Under the pieces are notes generated by a model that was given only the letters and a program-made list of their open reading frames with translations, was not told the origin of the DNA and did no database searches. 64,000 nt of DNA, taken from the NCBI RefSeq assembly GCF_011059145.1, contig NZ_JAALLT010000004.1, positions 372,001 to 436,000 of the forward strand. The letters are read 5' to 3'. The DNA comes from Halalkalibaculum roseum (GTDB lineage: Bacteria > Bacteroidota > Rhodothermia > Balneolales > Balneolaceae). This document shows positions 26,721 through 35,861 of this stretch, piece by piece. The position numbers and the translations under genes were made by a program. Position 1 is the first letter of the stretch. Each line of letters starts with the position of its first letter.

Positions 26721-29150
26721 TCATTCCCTTCCCAAGCTCTTCACCGGATTCATCCAAGCCGCCCGCAGTGTCTGGTATGAGATTGTTGCCAGAGCAATGA
26801 ATAATGCAGTCAGGCCGGCCGCCGGGAATACCCAAATCGGAATGGTTATCCGGTAAACGAATTCCTGCAGCCAGCTTTGTGCCGCATACCAAGCCACAGG
26901 TACCGCTAGAATGAATGCAATTCCAATAAGTACGGCAAAATCTTTAGATAACAGCCAGTTTACTTCAAAGGCTGAAGCACCCAACACCTTTCGTATTCCA
27001 ATCTCTTGGATACGATACTCGATTGCGAACGAAGCCAATGCAAATAGTCCGAGACAGGCTATCAAAACAATTATCATTGAAAATACCATGAACAATTGTC
27101 CTCGAATGCGATCCTCCTCATAAAATTGGTCAAAACGGTTCCCCAAAAAAGTATACTCCATTGGATTTTCCGGATCAAAACGACTATTGATTTCCTGAAG
27201 TAAAGGAAGAATATTCTGCCAATTGGCGTTGGATGCACGCAAGGTATAATAATCAATGCTATGAATAGGATTGCGATAGGATGCCAGCATCATCGGGCGC
27301 ATCTCCTCGCGGAAAGATTGGAAGTGAAAGTTTTTGATTACACCCACCACGCGCGGAGAGTAAGGTGTATCCTGCTCATTCAAATCCCCACTCCATACTG
27401 TGCTCGGAACATCCAGTACTTGCCCTATAGGATCTTCCAAACCGAGTTGCCTCACAGCCATCTCTGTTAACATAACAGAGTTGGAGTCGGCCACATCGTT
27501 TCGGAGAGCTCGGCCTTCAAGCAACTCAATATTATAGGTATCCAGGAAATCCTCATCAACACCGACAAAAATAGCCTGAGATTTTGCATCGCTGCCTCGG
27601 TGTTCCAAATTGGCAATTGGGAAATTCTTCCATTCACCGGGCACTCTGGATGAAACCGTTACAGTTTCTATGTCGCTGAGTTTTTCAAATTCCTGTTTGA
27701 TACTCTCAAACTGCGAACGCAAGGCACCACTATTGATATCTATAACCAGTAAATTATTTAGATTGAAACCCAAATCTTTTTGCTCAACATATTGAAGCTG
27801 GTTATAGATTATAATAGTAGTAGATATCATGACGATGGAAATAGCAAACTGGGCTACTACAAGTATTTTCCTCAAGGAAAAAGTATTGACTCCAATTTTA
27901 ATCTCTTTTTTAAGTGCCGTTGCAGGCTCAACCCGGGATAGAAAAAAGGCAGGATAAATAGCAGAAGAAATGCCAGCTATTAGAACAATAATACCCAAAA
28001 CCGTATACATTTGAATATTATCAAAGGGCAGAGATAGACTTTTATTGAGATATACATTTAACTGAGGAAGCAACAGTTCAATAGCAAATAGCGCAAGCAG
28101 CAAAGAACAGGTGCTGACTAGCAGTGCTTCCCCAACAAACTGGCCAATCAGTTGCCATTTTTGTGCTCCAAGTGTTTTTCGCATCCCTACCTCTCGGGTA
28201 CGTCGCGAGGCAGCAGCCGTAGACAAATTCATATAATTGAAACAGGCAATGGCCAGCAACAGCACAGCTATGATAATGAACATGTAGGTATATAAGGGGT
28301 TCCCTTCCCGTGAATTCATACCTCCCTGAATTTCGCTTGAGTAGAGATGGATATCTGTTAAAGGTTGCAAACTAAAGTTACTCTGGTAGTTGACTTCTTC
28401 CCCATAGTTTTCAGTTACCAGGGAAGTCAACTTTCCCTCAAATGCTTTTTTGTCAAAGTCGGGGCGCATCTTTAGATAGGTTACAAAAGAATTTGAAGTC
28501 CAATTTGAGCTGACCCACTCCTTCCACTGCCCGATTTCCCGCTCCCAGGTAGGAACAGCGTGAATGGTATTAATAGTTAAATGGGAATTGTCCGGAAAAT
28601 CTTCAATAACTGCGGAAACGGTCGCCTGAAATACATTGGTATATAGATTTTCACCAACTACATCCGTTCTGCCAAAATATTTTTTCGCCGTAGATTCGGT
28701 AATAACAATATTGTCCGGACGGCTGAGCGCCTCAGTAGGATTGCCGTATAAAGCCTTATAATCAAAAAATTGGAAGAAATTGGAATCAGCTATCCAGATG
28801 CGTTCGTAATCCCTGTTTTGTGGCTCGTTACCTACGGTCAGCCTGCCAATTTCGATCAGCCGAAGATAGGTTTCTGCCTCCGGGAATTGTGCAACAGCTT
28901 CCGGTCCTACCAGCGGAGCGACTGTTGCCACTTTTCTAGTTTCGCCGTCCACTTCTTCAATTTTTTGAATAATCCTATAGGTTCGTGCAGCATCCTCGTG
29001 AAATGTATCAAAACGCAATTCATCTATGACATAAAGGGCAAGAAGAATGGAACAGAAGAAGCCCAGCGTCAATCCTGTAATATTGACAAATGAAAATATT
29101 TTATTCTTGTGTAGATAACGCCAGGCAATTTTAAGGTAATTCTTAATCAT
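26721..29150 (-). CDS. FtsX/MacB-type ABC transporter permease (permease H, 809 aa)
   Basis: It begins MIKNYLKIAWRYLHKNKIFS, a divergent first segment, with a single Cys in the first helix (GFFCSILLALYV). The coupling motifs are REVGMRKTLGAQKWQ and QEIGIRKVLGASAFE; Gln replaces the Lys usual before EIGIRK. The tail NPVKSLGRE is the only one not ending in SE or QE. The second periplasmic domain has a longer polar loop (PSTVWSGDLNEQDTPYSP). It lies 64 bp after permease I, the tightest spacing in the array. Confidence 0.93.
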   Translation of the reverse strand: MIKNYLKIAWRYLHKNKIFSFVNITGLTLGFFCSILLALYVIDELRFDTFHEDAARTYRIIQKIEEVDGETRKVATVAPLVGPEAVAQFPEAETYLRLIEIGRLTVGNEPQNRDYERIWIADSNFFQFFDYKALYGNPTEALSRPDNIVITESTAKKYFGRTDVVGENLYTNVFQATVSAVIEDFPDNSHLTINTIHAVPTWEREIGQWKEWVSSNWTSNSFVTYLKMRPDFDKKAFEGKLTSLVTENYGEEVNYQSNFSLQPLTDIHLYSSEIQGGMNSREGNPLYTYMFIIIAVLLLAIACFNYMNLSTAAASRRTREVGMRKTLGAQKWQLIGQFVGEALLVSTCSLLLALFAIELLLPQLNVYLNKSLSLPFDNIQMYTVLGIIVLIAGISSAIYPAFFLSRVEPATALKKEIKIGVNTFSLRKILVVAQFAISIVMISTTIIIYNQLQYVEQKDLGFNLNNLLVIDINSGALRSQFESIKQEFEKLSDIETVTVSSRVPGEWKNFPIANLEHRGSDAKSQAIFVGVDEDFLDTYNIELLEGRALRNDVADSNSVMLTEMAVRQLGLEDPIGQVLDVPSTVWSGDLNEQDTPYSPRVVGVIKNFHFQSFREEMRPMMLASYRNPIHSIDYYTLRASNANWQNILPLLQEINSRFDPENPMEYTFLGNRFDQFYEEDRIRGQLFMVFSMIIVLIACLGLFALASFAIEYRIQEIGIRKVLGASAFEVNWLLSKDFAVLIGIAFILAVPVAWYAAQSWLQEFVYRITIPIWVFPAAGLTALFIALATISYQTLRAAWMNPVKSLGRE

Positions 29151-29214
29151 GACTTTAAATGTTCAACTTCCACTTTTCAAGTTTGACGTTCCATATTTAA
29201 CCTTTCACGTACAC

Positions 29215-31671
29215 CTACTCACTTCTCAAACTATCCACGGGATTAAGCATTGCAGCTTTTATAGAATGATAGCTTACACTCATTAACGCAATCAGCAGAG
29301 CTGTAAGGGCAGAATACACGAATACTCCGGCCCCAATTTCTATGTGATAGGCAAAGTCAGAAAGCCATTGCTCCATGATATACCACGATACCGGAGCTGC
29401 CAGTGCCAGCGATACAGCAATCAGCTTCACGACGTCTTTGTTCAACAACAGAATAATCTGATCAATACCGGCTCCAAGCACTTTGCGAATGCCTATCTCC
29501 TTCGTTTTATTTAAGGCTGTTAAACCTGCTAGTCCGAAAAGCCCGAGACATGAGATCAGAATAGCCAGTGCCGTAGAAGCAGCCATAATATTCAACCATC
29601 TTTGGTAGTCTTCATACTGCTGGGAAAGCGCTTCATCCAGAAACCAATAATTGAATGGAGTAAAGGGTGCTACCCTATTCCAGGCACTTTCGAGCTTGGG
29701 CAAGGTTTCAGCAACCATACCCTCTCCGATTTTGACCGCTACCGCGTTTATACCCCCCTGGTCCGGATCCATATGAAATAGCATCGGTTCAATTTCCGAT
29801 TCCATGGATAGAAAGTGGAAATCTTTCACTACGCCTATAACTGTGGACGGATTCTCTTCTCCCTTCCAGGGCAGGTTTTGTCCGATAGGGTTTTCCCATC
29901 CCATAGATTCTACCAGAGACTCATTCACGATGATGGAACCGGTAACATCAGAGGGTCGACTTTCAGAGAAATTTCGGCCCGCAACGAGTTCAATACCGAG
30001 TGTATTAATCAGATCTTCATCCACATAATAAATGTGAGAGCGTTTCTCCTCACCATTAACACCGAAAGCGTAAATATTCGACCCCTGGGTTATGGCAGGT
30101 GCCATTCCGCTCACGTATCTCACACTCGGCACTTCACTCAAAACAGTTCGATAACGCTCCATCAACCGGGTGCCCTTTTCGTTCCAGCCCGTATGAGTAG
30201 GTATGAACACAACCTGCTCTTCATTGTAGCCAAGTTCCTTGCCGCTTACATATTCCATTTGTCGGAACATCACAAGAGAACTGATGATGAGAAAAATAGA
30301 AAGGCTGTACTGTATAACGAGCAATGCCTTCGATAGCCTTGGCTTGAAAGCATAGGCCTTGAGCCCTTTCAACACTTTTACAGGTTGAAAACCTGAAAGG
30401 ATCAACGCGGGGTAACTGCCCGCGAGGATGCCCGATAACAGTGTTATTCCAAACAGAACTGCCAGGAAGCCTGCATCACCGGTATAACTGATCGACAGTG
30501 TTTTACCGGCAATATTATTGAATAGGGGCAACGCCAGCTCGGCCAGGCAGACTCCGGCTACCAGGGCCAGCAGGCTGAGCAACTGAGTCTCTCCCCAAAA
30601 CTGAAGCGCTATTTGGCCGCGCCGTGCGCCGGAGGCTTTTCGAATGCCCACCTCTTTCGCCCTACCTGAAGATCGGGCCAGCGCCAGAGTAATATAGTTG
30701 ATACATGCAATAACAAGTATCAATATTGCTATGGCACCCAAAATATAGGAGTACAATGAATTACTGACTTTGTGCCAATGTGCCGAAGCATCAAGATGAA
30801 TGCCGCTTAAAGGGGTCACATCAAACTCAGCTACGGTAGCATCTTCAGGCATGCCCAACCGGTCCCTGGCCGCTTGCCGGCTTTCAGAGTATCGCTCTTC
30901 AGCAAAATCTCTAAGTTTGTCTACAAATTGATCGGCTGACGCTCCGGGATAGAGACTTACAAAAAGTGGTGTATTAAAACTGTTCCAACGATCAATATTA
31001 AATTCATAATAGGGCTTGTTCTCAGTGCGCATTACCATAGAAAAGGTGATGCTGGAATTTTCGGGAGGCTCTTCAGCAATAGCAGAAACCGTGTAGACTT
31101 TTTCCTCACCCTGGATAGTAACGATAAGTGTTTTACCGACAGGATTATCTTCTTTGAAATATTTCCTGGCCGTATTCAGAGTTAATACAACCTTCCCCGG
31201 ATCATTCAATGCATCCTCTGCTGTTCCTTCGAGGAGAGGAAATGAAAACATCTTAAAAAATGCAGAATCAGCCATCAGTACTTCCTGTTGAAAGGAACGG
31301 TCTTCATGACGTGCAAGGAAAGTATTTTCATCTACTCTCGAGAAATGTTCTATTTCCGGAAATAACTCAGCAATTGTTGGACCCAATGGCAGAGGCAACC
31401 AGGGTAACTTACTCACCCCATCAGGAAGTGAGGTATCGTAGAATGGGGTAGGTTCAATATCCGATTTCAGCTTTTCATAACGCAGCTCTTCGACTCTATA
31501 TATATTATCCACGTTCTCATGAAACCTGTCGAAAGAGAGCTCATCCTGGATGAACAGAAAAATTATTATACAGCCGGCAATACCTATACTCAGACCTGCA
31601 ATATTAATCACAGAGTACAGTTTCTGTTTTCTAAGATTCCTCAGGGCTATTTTAAAATAATTTTTAAGCAT
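29215..31671 (-). CDS. FtsX/MacB-type ABC transporter permease (permease I, 818 aa)
   Basis: I start it at MLKNYFKIALRNL (31671) by comparison with its paralogues; the frame has another ATG at 31683 (MNSA). The first periplasmic domain has an insert rich in Pro and Asp soon after the first helix (LKSDIEPTPFYDTSLPDG). The first coupling motif is KEVGIRKASGARRGQ, in which Ser replaces the Leu found in most copies, and the second is KEIGIRKVLGAGIDQ. The tail is NPVDSLRSE. It sits 86 bp after permease J. Confidence 0.93.
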   Translation of the reverse strand: MLKNYFKIALRNLRKQKLYSVINIAGLSIGIAGCIIIFLFIQDELSFDRFHENVDNIYRVEELRYEKLKSDIEPTPFYDTSLPDGVSKLPWLPLPLGPTIAELFPEIEHFSRVDENTFLARHEDRSFQQEVLMADSAFFKMFSFPLLEGTAEDALNDPGKVVLTLNTARKYFKEDNPVGKTLIVTIQGEEKVYTVSAIAEEPPENSSITFSMVMRTENKPYYEFNIDRWNSFNTPLFVSLYPGASADQFVDKLRDFAEERYSESRQAARDRLGMPEDATVAEFDVTPLSGIHLDASAHWHKVSNSLYSYILGAIAILILVIACINYITLALARSSGRAKEVGIRKASGARRGQIALQFWGETQLLSLLALVAGVCLAELALPLFNNIAGKTLSISYTGDAGFLAVLFGITLLSGILAGSYPALILSGFQPVKVLKGLKAYAFKPRLSKALLVIQYSLSIFLIISSLVMFRQMEYVSGKELGYNEEQVVFIPTHTGWNEKGTRLMERYRTVLSEVPSVRYVSGMAPAITQGSNIYAFGVNGEEKRSHIYYVDEDLINTLGIELVAGRNFSESRPSDVTGSIIVNESLVESMGWENPIGQNLPWKGEENPSTVIGVVKDFHFLSMESEIEPMLFHMDPDQGGINAVAVKIGEGMVAETLPKLESAWNRVAPFTPFNYWFLDEALSQQYEDYQRWLNIMAASTALAILISCLGLFGLAGLTALNKTKEIGIRKVLGAGIDQIILLLNKDVVKLIAVSLALAAPVSWYIMEQWLSDFAYHIEIGAGVFVYSALTALLIALMSVSYHSIKAAMLNPVDSLRSE

Positions 31672-31757
31672 GGCACTATTCAATTAGCAAAGTGCAATTA
31701 ACAATTTGGTAACCGATCTTTATTGCTAATTGATAATTACTCATTGTTATTTGTTCA

Positions 31758-34223
31758 TCATTCGCTTCTTAAGCTTTCTACCGGGTTAACAAATATTGCT
31801 TTCACCGACTGGTAGCTGACCGTCAGCCAGGCTACAGCCAAGGCAGCCAGACCGGCAAGTGCAAACAAACCAATACCCAGATCTATGCGATAGGCAAAGT
31901 CTTGTAACCATTGAGACATGGCATACCAGGCAATCGGAGCCGCGATAATAAAGGCGATAGCCACCAGCTGTGTGAATTCTTTGTTTACCAACAATACTAT
32001 ACTGGAAGCCGAAGCCCCCAATACTTTACGGACCCCTATTTCCTTGGTTCGACGTACCACCATCAGTGAAGCCAAGCCGAAAAGTCCCAGGCAGGCTATT
32101 ATTATGGCTAAAGTGGCTCCTGTGGTTACAATACGGCTGAGACGTTGCTCCCGGCGATATTGGGTATCCAGTACTTCATCTATGAAGGTGTAATTGAAGG
32201 GCGCTTCCGGTGCAACCTGCTGCCAAACCTCCTGAATTGAACTGACCATGCCCTCTAAATTGCCGGAACTGAATTTAAGGGTATATCTCGGGTCAAATGA
32301 ATTCCTGATATTCAAATTGGATATTCCGCTCAATAGAATTTCTGGATTCTGGGCTAATATCAACGGCTCAATGGGAGTGTGTAAAGACTCATAATGAAAA
32401 TCTTCAACCACACCTATAATTTCATGATCTATGAAATCCTTACCCGATAGGCGTTGACCAATAGGATTTTCCCAACCGAAATAATCTACCGCTGCCTTAT
32501 TAACAATTATTGCCCGGCGTGAATCAGAAGGATTATTTTCAGAAAAATTCCGACCCGCTATCAACTTTATTCCCAGTGCCGGAATAAAGTCGGCATCTAC
32601 AAAGTTAGCATGGAAATCGGTAGACTGCTCTTGATCATTATAAAAGCCCATTCGGAACCAGCCAGCTGTTTGAACAGGCGTAAAGGAAGAGGTACTGATA
32701 ACCTGTACATCAGGCAGTGAAGAGAGTTCTGTTTCTAAAATCTGCTTCCTGCTGCTTGCCCGCTCCAGAATCTGATTAATAGGAACCTGAGGAGAATTTG
32801 TAAAACCGGATTCCAACTGCAGTACCTGGTCCTCCTGATAACCGAGGTTCTTATTCTGCACATACTGAAGTTGCTTATATATAGTTATGGTTCCTATAAC
32901 CAGTACTATTGAAAAAGAGAACTGGAATACAACCATAAACTGTTGAAATCGACCTTTATCCCCAGAAAGATTCAACCGCCCTTTCAATACCTCTACCGGT
33001 CGGAAGCCCGATAAAATCAACGCTGGATAGATACCGGCTATCAGACTGATGAATAGCGATAACAGTAACAGGCTTCCAACGGTCTCAAGATTATAACTGA
33101 GCTGCAAAGTAGTCTGTGAAAGATCATTAAAGAATGGCAGCAAAACCTCGGCAAAGGTGATTCCGACCCCCATAGCAAGCAGCGACATCAAAAACGATTC
33201 ACCCCAAAACTGGTACATCAGATGTTGTCGAACGGCACCGATAGTCTTTCGTATACCCACTTCCTTGGCCCGGGAAGTTGAGCGACTGATGGAGAGAGTC
33301 ATAAAATTCACACAGGCTATCAGTAACACCAGCATTGCAATTGCTGCTAAAATGTAGGTATAGGCCGGATCGGTGACTACCGCAATACCAGCCGGCAGCT
33401 CTGTATTCAAATGAATATCAGTAAGTGGCTGAAGTCCGACGGTATAGTTGGTTTCCTCATACAACTCGGGACCCAGGGCGCCCTCCATCATAGAGGCAAA
33501 TTTGGCATCCAGCTGTTTAGGGTCTGTCCCTTCTGACAAGGTTAAATAGGTACTTCCAAAAATATTAAACCAGCTTTCCATACCCTGCTGACCAACCAGA
33601 TCCTCAAGATTCTGGGTGGGTATTAGCACACTGTATCTGATGCTGGAGTTAGATGGCGGATTTTCAATTACAGATGTCACTGTAAAATCACGGTATTCAT
33701 CACCGGTGCGAATAGAAAGTACCTGTTGTATAGGATCTACATTACCGAAATATCGCTCAGCTGCCTCTTTAGAAATTACAACCGAGGAAGGAGAACTAAA
33801 TAAGGCCTCTCTGTTTCCATTGATAACCTTGAAATCAAAAATTTTAAAAAAGTCATCATTTACTGCCAAAACCTGCTCCGTCAAAGGGTCCTGTTCTTCG
33901 CTGGTTTTAGCCAGGTTGCTGAATTGATACAGGTATGTGAGATGTTCAATTTCCGGGATATTGCTCTTCAAAGTGGGTCCCAAAATAACCGGGGTAGCTG
34001 TGTTCATTATCTCCCTGCCGTCGGGGGTAGTTTCATTGACCCAGGCCCGGTAAATACGATCCGACTTTGAGTGAAATGTATCATAACTCCACTCATTGAT
34101 GACATACATTCCTATGAGCAGACAGCATGCTATCCCTATCGCAAGGCCAAAAATGTTGATGGACGAATACACTTTGTTTTTAAACAGGTTGCGAAAGGCA
34201 ATTTTAATATAGTTGCGTATCAT
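31758..34223 (-). CDS. FtsX/MacB-type ABC transporter permease (permease J, 821 aa)
   Basis: It begins MIRNYIKIAFRNLFKNKVYSS. The first helix has ACC (GIACCLLIGMYV). The coupling motifs are KEVGIRKTIGAVRQH and KEIGVRKVLGASASS; the tail is NPVESLRSE. The second periplasmic domain is one of the longest in the array, with an insert SGISNLNIRNSFDPRYTL. It is the first gene after control region 3 (-24/-12 at 34301-34316, dyads 34370-34406), with a leader of about 65 bases. It heads the block J-I-H-G. Confidence 0.93.
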   Translation of the reverse strand: MIRNYIKIAFRNLFKNKVYSSINIFGLAIGIACCLLIGMYVINEWSYDTFHSKSDRIYRAWVNETTPDGREIMNTATPVILGPTLKSNIPEIEHLTYLYQFSNLAKTSEEQDPLTEQVLAVNDDFFKIFDFKVINGNREALFSSPSSVVISKEAAERYFGNVDPIQQVLSIRTGDEYRDFTVTSVIENPPSNSSIRYSVLIPTQNLEDLVGQQGMESWFNIFGSTYLTLSEGTDPKQLDAKFASMMEGALGPELYEETNYTVGLQPLTDIHLNTELPAGIAVVTDPAYTYILAAIAMLVLLIACVNFMTLSISRSTSRAKEVGIRKTIGAVRQHLMYQFWGESFLMSLLAMGVGITFAEVLLPFFNDLSQTTLQLSYNLETVGSLLLLSLFISLIAGIYPALILSGFRPVEVLKGRLNLSGDKGRFQQFMVVFQFSFSIVLVIGTITIYKQLQYVQNKNLGYQEDQVLQLESGFTNSPQVPINQILERASSRKQILETELSSLPDVQVISTSSFTPVQTAGWFRMGFYNDQEQSTDFHANFVDADFIPALGIKLIAGRNFSENNPSDSRRAIIVNKAAVDYFGWENPIGQRLSGKDFIDHEIIGVVEDFHYESLHTPIEPLILAQNPEILLSGISNLNIRNSFDPRYTLKFSSGNLEGMVSSIQEVWQQVAPEAPFNYTFIDEVLDTQYRREQRLSRIVTTGATLAIIIACLGLFGLASLMVVRRTKEIGVRKVLGASASSIVLLVNKEFTQLVAIAFIIAAPIAWYAMSQWLQDFAYRIDLGIGLFALAGLAALAVAWLTVSYQSVKAIFVNPVESLRSE

Positions 34224-34300
34224 TAGTATGGGTTATCACTTTTTGGTTATGGTATCATACAGCAACCGACAACCGGTATCTGTTACCTAATAACCAAGTA

Positions 34301-34316
34301 TCCAATAATCGTACCA
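34301..34316 (-). promoter_or_regulatory. Sigma-54-like -24/-12 promoter of permease J block
   Basis: The minus-strand element TGGTACGATTATTGGA is identical to the one at 23121-23136. Its GG lies 73 bp from the midpoint of the dyads at 34370-34406. Downstream bases TACTTGG resemble TACCTGA at the permease F promoter, so the two promoter regions are probably duplicates. Confidence 0.72.
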
Positions 34317-34369
34317 GCCTTCTCTATCTGCTTCATTAATCTCTAAACGTGATGTTTTCAGCATAGTAA

Positions 34370-34406
34370 TGTGCGATTTGAAACAGATGATGTACGAAAT
34401 CGAACA
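34370..34406. promoter_or_regulatory. Tandem 16-bp dyads, enhancer-like control region 3
   Basis: TGTGCGATTTGAAACA (34370-34385) and TGTACGAAATCGAACA (34391-34406) start 21 bp apart. The outer copy is a near-perfect palindrome. The region sits between the terminator of the SusCD operon and the promoter of permease J. Confidence 0.75.
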
Positions 34407-34424
34407 GCCAATCTGTATTTATAA

Positions 34425-34457
34425 ATAAAAAAGGCCGGATCAATGACCCGGCCTTTC
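34425..34457 (-). terminator. Rho-independent terminator of the SusCD operon
   Basis: On the minus strand the stem AAAGGCCGGGTC/GATCCGGCCTTT (with a mismatch near the loop) is followed by a T-rich tract. It begins 24 bases after the SusD stop codon and cleanly separates SusCD transcription from control region 3. Confidence 0.88.
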
Positions 34458-34480
34458 AGAAATGATGTTAATTGAGATCT

Positions 34481-35842
34481 TTAAACGTTTTCGTTTTCAG
34501 GTATCGGGAAGGATTCCCACACGTTATCACCTGCGCGGTCAATAGGCAGTTGATCCAGTCGATCATAGCGACGCATGTCAATCCACCGGTGTCCTTCGAA
34601 GAAAAGTTCATAACGTCGTTGACGTAGCATCTCGTCAATTACGGCATCCTGTCCGCCTAAACCGCGATCGAAATCAGACAGTCCGGCAGCATCACGAATT
34701 ACGTTGATGTCGTCCTCGGCGTCATCCAGATCACCTGCATTGTTCCGCTGTGCAAGGGCTTCCGCGCGCAACAGAATTAATTCTGCATTTCGGATCATTG
34801 GGAAAGGAGCAGTCTGCGACTGGTAGACAAACAGACCGTAGTTGCTGCTTAGTCCATCTAATGAAGCTTCTTCATCGCGAAGAACCACCTTATTGTCAAC
34901 CCGTTCGTCACCTGCTTCAGCGTCAGCCACCCATGATGGATGTGCAACCCAACTGTCGCCGGAACCTGCATTGGGATCTGCAAATACCGGATTGAGCTGA
35001 TCATTAGTGGCGGTGGAATAGACGTGGTAAACCCCCAGCCCAAGATCTGCTGTTTCATCAATGAATGAATCATCCAGGGCTGATAATACAGTATCAAAAT
35101 TCCCGCGATAGGCTGCAACCCTGGCTCTCAAAGCCCGATTGAACTGAAGGAATCCGGGCGGTGTATCAAAACCGGCAAATCCACTGGATAGTGAAAAGCT
35201 AAATGCAGCGCCCGCATTTTGCAAATCCGTGGCTGCATCATCCAGCAAGGCAGCAATTTCTGCATAGGCATCATCCTTGCTTAATACTGCGCCGGTTTGC
35301 TGTAAGTCCGTCTCGTTTTGCAGTCTGATACCGTTTTCATTCTGCATCGTCAATGCCATCAGGTATTGATACCCTTTGATGGTATTCGCGAACCCGTAAA
35401 CGCCATTCTTTTCCGCATCGGAAAGGGCATCACCCTGAATGGTGTTTACCGACTGAATAAGAATATTGGCGTTTCGAATATTGGTATAAAATGCCGCCCA
35501 TGGACGGGTAGTATAGAAAGATCCGGCATCGAGCTCGGAATTACCCTTACCCAGAAGATCACCTGTGTTACGAGGCTCCGCAGCCAGGAAACGGTACATT
35601 TCACGTCCTATCATACCGGTATTGATATGATAGATGCGAAGATCGGTTCTAAGACCCGACTCCGTACCGGTTACGAGCGTGTTTACCTCAGACCGCGTCG
35701 GATTGTTGATCACGGTGCCTAACTCAGTGTTGTTGGGATCGGGACGATCCTGAATCTTGAAGATATCACATCCCGAAACGAACACAACAAGCACAATGAG
35801 CAGTGCTGTATGTTTTAGATAGATGTTTTTGGAAAAATTCAT
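34481..35842 (-). CDS. SusD/RagB-family outer-membrane lipoprotein
   Basis: Surface substrate-binding lipoprotein that forms a lid over its SusC partner. The leader ends VVFVSGCD, a lipobox. The body is helical with TPR-like segments, and the C-terminal SusD domain carries the usual AELILLRAEALAQRN and RRYELFFEGHRWIDMRRYDRL motifs. At about 453 residues it is short for the family (typically 480-600). I start it at MNFSKNIY; the ORF opens two codons earlier. It follows SusC by about 19 bp and ends before a strong terminator. No glycoside hydrolase or ECF regulator is nearby, so the nutrient is unknown. Confidence 0.93.
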   Translation of the reverse strand: MNFSKNIYLKHTALLIVLVVFVSGCDIFKIQDRPDPNNTELGTVINNPTRSEVNTLVTGTESGLRTDLRIYHINTGMIGREMYRFLAAEPRNTGDLLGKGNSELDAGSFYTTRPWAAFYTNIRNANILIQSVNTIQGDALSDAEKNGVYGFANTIKGYQYLMALTMQNENGIRLQNETDLQQTGAVLSKDDAYAEIAALLDDAATDLQNAGAAFSFSLSSGFAGFDTPPGFLQFNRALRARVAAYRGNFDTVLSALDDSFIDETADLGLGVYHVYSTATNDQLNPVFADPNAGSGDSWVAHPSWVADAEAGDERVDNKVVLRDEEASLDGLSSNYGLFVYQSQTAPFPMIRNAELILLRAEALAQRNNAGDLDDAEDDINVIRDAAGLSDFDRGLGGQDAVIDEMLRQRRYELFFEGHRWIDMRRYDRLDQLPIDRAGDNVWESFPIPENENV

Positions 35843-35861
35843 AATCAATTACCTGTATGGA

